DNA of 64,000 nucleotides. Source: Bugula neritina. Lineage: Eukaryota; Bryozoa; Gymnolaemata; Cheilostomatida; Bugulidae. Every line of letters starts with the position of its first letter. The stretch's first letter is position 1. The stretch spans positions 12,582,698 to 12,646,697 of the forward strand of contig OZ037765.1 in NCBI GenBank assembly GCA_964035545.1. Reading direction: 5' to 3'. The notes under the pieces were generated by a model. It ran no database searches and was not told the origin of the DNA. It saw only the letters and a program-made list of their open reading frames with translations. Shown here in pieces: positions 63,001 to 64,000 of the stretch. Position numbers and translations under genes: made by a program.

Positions 63001-64000
63001 GTTAGTTGAAGTTGAGGGTGTAGATTGGTAACAGCCAAAACGCCGATTTTGAAATGAGCTGGGAAATGTGACGTAACAGCGCCAGCATTCCTGCTAGTCA
63101 CGTGACTATACGAATGAATAACTATAGAAATATGACTGTGAGATGTGATCTTTCAGCTCGTAATTTGTATATTTATGGAAGTGCAAATGTGAATTATCTC
63201 AATCTATAGTTTTTTGACATGTTAAATAACATGTATGTGATAACATTAGGCCATATTTTGCTTGTAAACATAGAAAAAAGCATTGCAAAAACATGCATTC
63301 TTTAGGATGAATGCCTTCGATCGATCTAAACTAGGTCAGATTGTGCAATATTACGGGCACACCAAAGCTGACCTATATAGCGCACTGTAACTGCTTGAGC
63401 GTTATTGGTTGATGTTGCGCTCAGCAACCTTGAATACTAGCGTCATAGTTAGCACGTGCAGCATAGTTACTGGCGTTCACACGTCACGTATTAGGCTATT
63501 CTTTTTCATGGCTGAAAATTTTACCTCCCTCAAAATTGGAATTTTGAAAAGCTGTTTTCTAGGCATATATCCCTTTGCAAAGTCACAATTGTTTGCATAC
63601 ACATTAGATTATAGTTCATAATTATAATGTGATTGTAATAAACTAAGATAGAGCAATCCTTTAAACCTAACAGTACCAAATTTTCAAATAGCATATTATA
63701 AATAAATTAATGTTGTCTCCGAGGAGTAGTTTATGACATAGAGTTGTAATATAACCTTTCAAATTAATATTAATTGGCAATTTTTCAGCTTATGTCATAT
63801 TCAGAGAAAAACAGTTACATAGTTATTACTGGCAGGAAATAAAATATCATCCATTTCAAAACATTGAAGCAAACTATACATCAATCATAAAAATGAAAGC
63901 GATTGCTAGTTGTTAGCAAGATAATTGCTAAAATATTAAATATTGCAATTTACATGAAGAGGTTATTAATCACCCCAACAGACACTTACATGAGAGTTGA
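57070..64000 (-). CDS. GPCPD1: Glycerophosphocholine phosphodiesterase GPCPD1-like (5'-partial)
   Basis: Cytosolic GDPD enzyme (GDE5 type) that hydrolyses glycerophosphocholine to choline and glycerol-3-phosphate. Exons (high to low): 63990-64000 (partial), 62555-62711, 61911-62061, 61081-61135, 60670-60911, 60441-60540, 59478-59617, 58882-59017, 58515-58678, 58111-58230, 57832-57896, 57070-57227; phases fit. Family blocks: FSKWWNRDRPTLEIGHRGLG (catalytic His-Arg), HENTLGSL, GADYVEFDVMLSKDKVPIIW followed by His-Asp (metal and acid residues), IPVHELTLAQLQDL, LGFYVEIKYP, RRIVIASFDPDTC and KQNRYPVFFLVED, MICFVWGPDANNVEVRQDLK. The N-terminal starch-binding CBM20 domain known in GPCPD1 lies beyond the window edge. 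The C-terminus is a Ser/Thr-rich tail (about 95 residues) unlike vertebrate tails. One intron (57897-58110) uses a GC donor. Some tail exons depend on that choice. Confidence 0.93.
57897..58110 (-). other. Probable GC-AG intron of GPCPD1
   Basis: On the minus strand AAAGG|GCGAGT leads to ACATTTTAG|TTCTGC. The GC donor keeps phase 2 into two more exons with matching phases. The nearby GT donor (CGA|GTGTTT) would give an early stop 13 codons into the next exon. Weaker than the CSN1 case because the tail is not conserved. Confidence 0.5.
59742..59812 (-). mobile_element. Possible decayed tRNA-like SINE head
   Basis: The minus strand holds GTCTGATACAACAAAG and, about 45 nt on, AGGGTTCAAGCTC (B-box-like). 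No clear body or duplication. In a GPCPD1 intron. Confidence 0.3.
62265..62509 (+). mobile_element. tRNA-derived SINE, copy C
   Basis: Head GTAGTCTAGGGGTTAGAG (A-box) and GGGTTCAAACTC (B-box), loop CTAGTAA where an anticodon would sit; body GATGTTAGGAAGAGCATTCA, GTCATAATTGCTCCTGTG, TTTCTCACAGGGATAG and end GCGTGAG plus T run. A ~39-bp body segment (AATAAGTCCTTAGCCCGC / AATAAGTCCTTGGCTCGA) is duplicated in tandem. Flanks TATATTCAGTAGCA (62254-62267) and TATATTTGGTAGCA (62510-62523) match at 12 of 14 bases, the last three overlapping the element head. Confidence 0.85.
62888..63665. mobile_element. ~780 bp inverted-repeat element with TTAA-type ends
   Basis: The ends are a perfect 21-nt inverted repeat (62888-62908 and 63645-63665), core AGGATTGCTCTATCTT, each bordered by TTTAAA. 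This reads naturally as TTAA target duplication plus 16-nt repeats, as for piggyBac-like short elements, though TA duplication is also possible. The interior is richer in G+C than the flanks and contains CACGTG twice (63099-63104 and near 63452) and CCAAT-box-like ATTGG. A 70-codon frame inside shows no transposase features. It lies in a GPCPD1 intron. Confidence 0.72.

Overview
The window is nuclear DNA of an intron-rich, AT-rich animal. Evidence: a geminin gene (a metazoan DNA-replication regulator), the COP9 signalosome subunit 1, eRF3 with a PAM2 motif, neutral ceramidase, a V-ATPase a subunit and an SLC22 transporter, nearly all with GT-AG introns, plus tRNA-derived SINEs. The overall look suits an aquatic invertebrate, possibly a spiralian, but I cannot name the species. 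All exon models below were built by hand from splice signals, reading phase and family similarity. No bacterial, viral, rRNA, CRISPR or intact tRNA gene was seen.

Layout: 1-4952 (+) CSN1 (5' end cut off); 5456-16895 (-) V-ATPase 116 kDa subunit a, 20 coding exons, convergent with CSN1; 16.9-21.4 kb repeat-rich gap between divergent promoters; 21450-27331 (+) neutral ceramidase; 27.3-32.3 kb gene-poor, with cryptically simple DNA and a SINE with a perfect target-site duplication; 32278-34637 (+) geminin; 35171-35920 (-) an unrecognised two-exon gene, convergent with geminin; 37376-48589 (-) SLC22 organic ion transporter, 10 exons, with a hAT-like element in an intron; 48.6-50.6 kb cryptically simple DNA between divergent promoters; 50572-55843 (+) eRF3/GSPT, 12 exons; 56035-56256 (-) a 73-residue single-span membrane ORF; 57070-64000 (-) glycerophosphocholine phosphodiesterase GPCPD1-like (5' end cut off).

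The genes are unrelated housekeeping loci (protein turnover, proton pumping, sphingolipid breakdown, replication licensing, organic ion transport, translation termination, phospholipid turnover). They alternate convergent and divergent and form no functional cluster. I did not find a clear new multi-gene system. The best leads are: a SINE family with tRNA-like heads; a ~780 bp TTAA-flanked inverted-repeat element inside GPCPD1; two GC-AG introns, one carrying a ~600 bp strand-asymmetric minisatellite; an N-glycosylation-sequon-rich insert in the V-ATPase a luminal loop; recurrent cryptically simple DNA in the 5' flanks of several genes; and one gene of unknown family.
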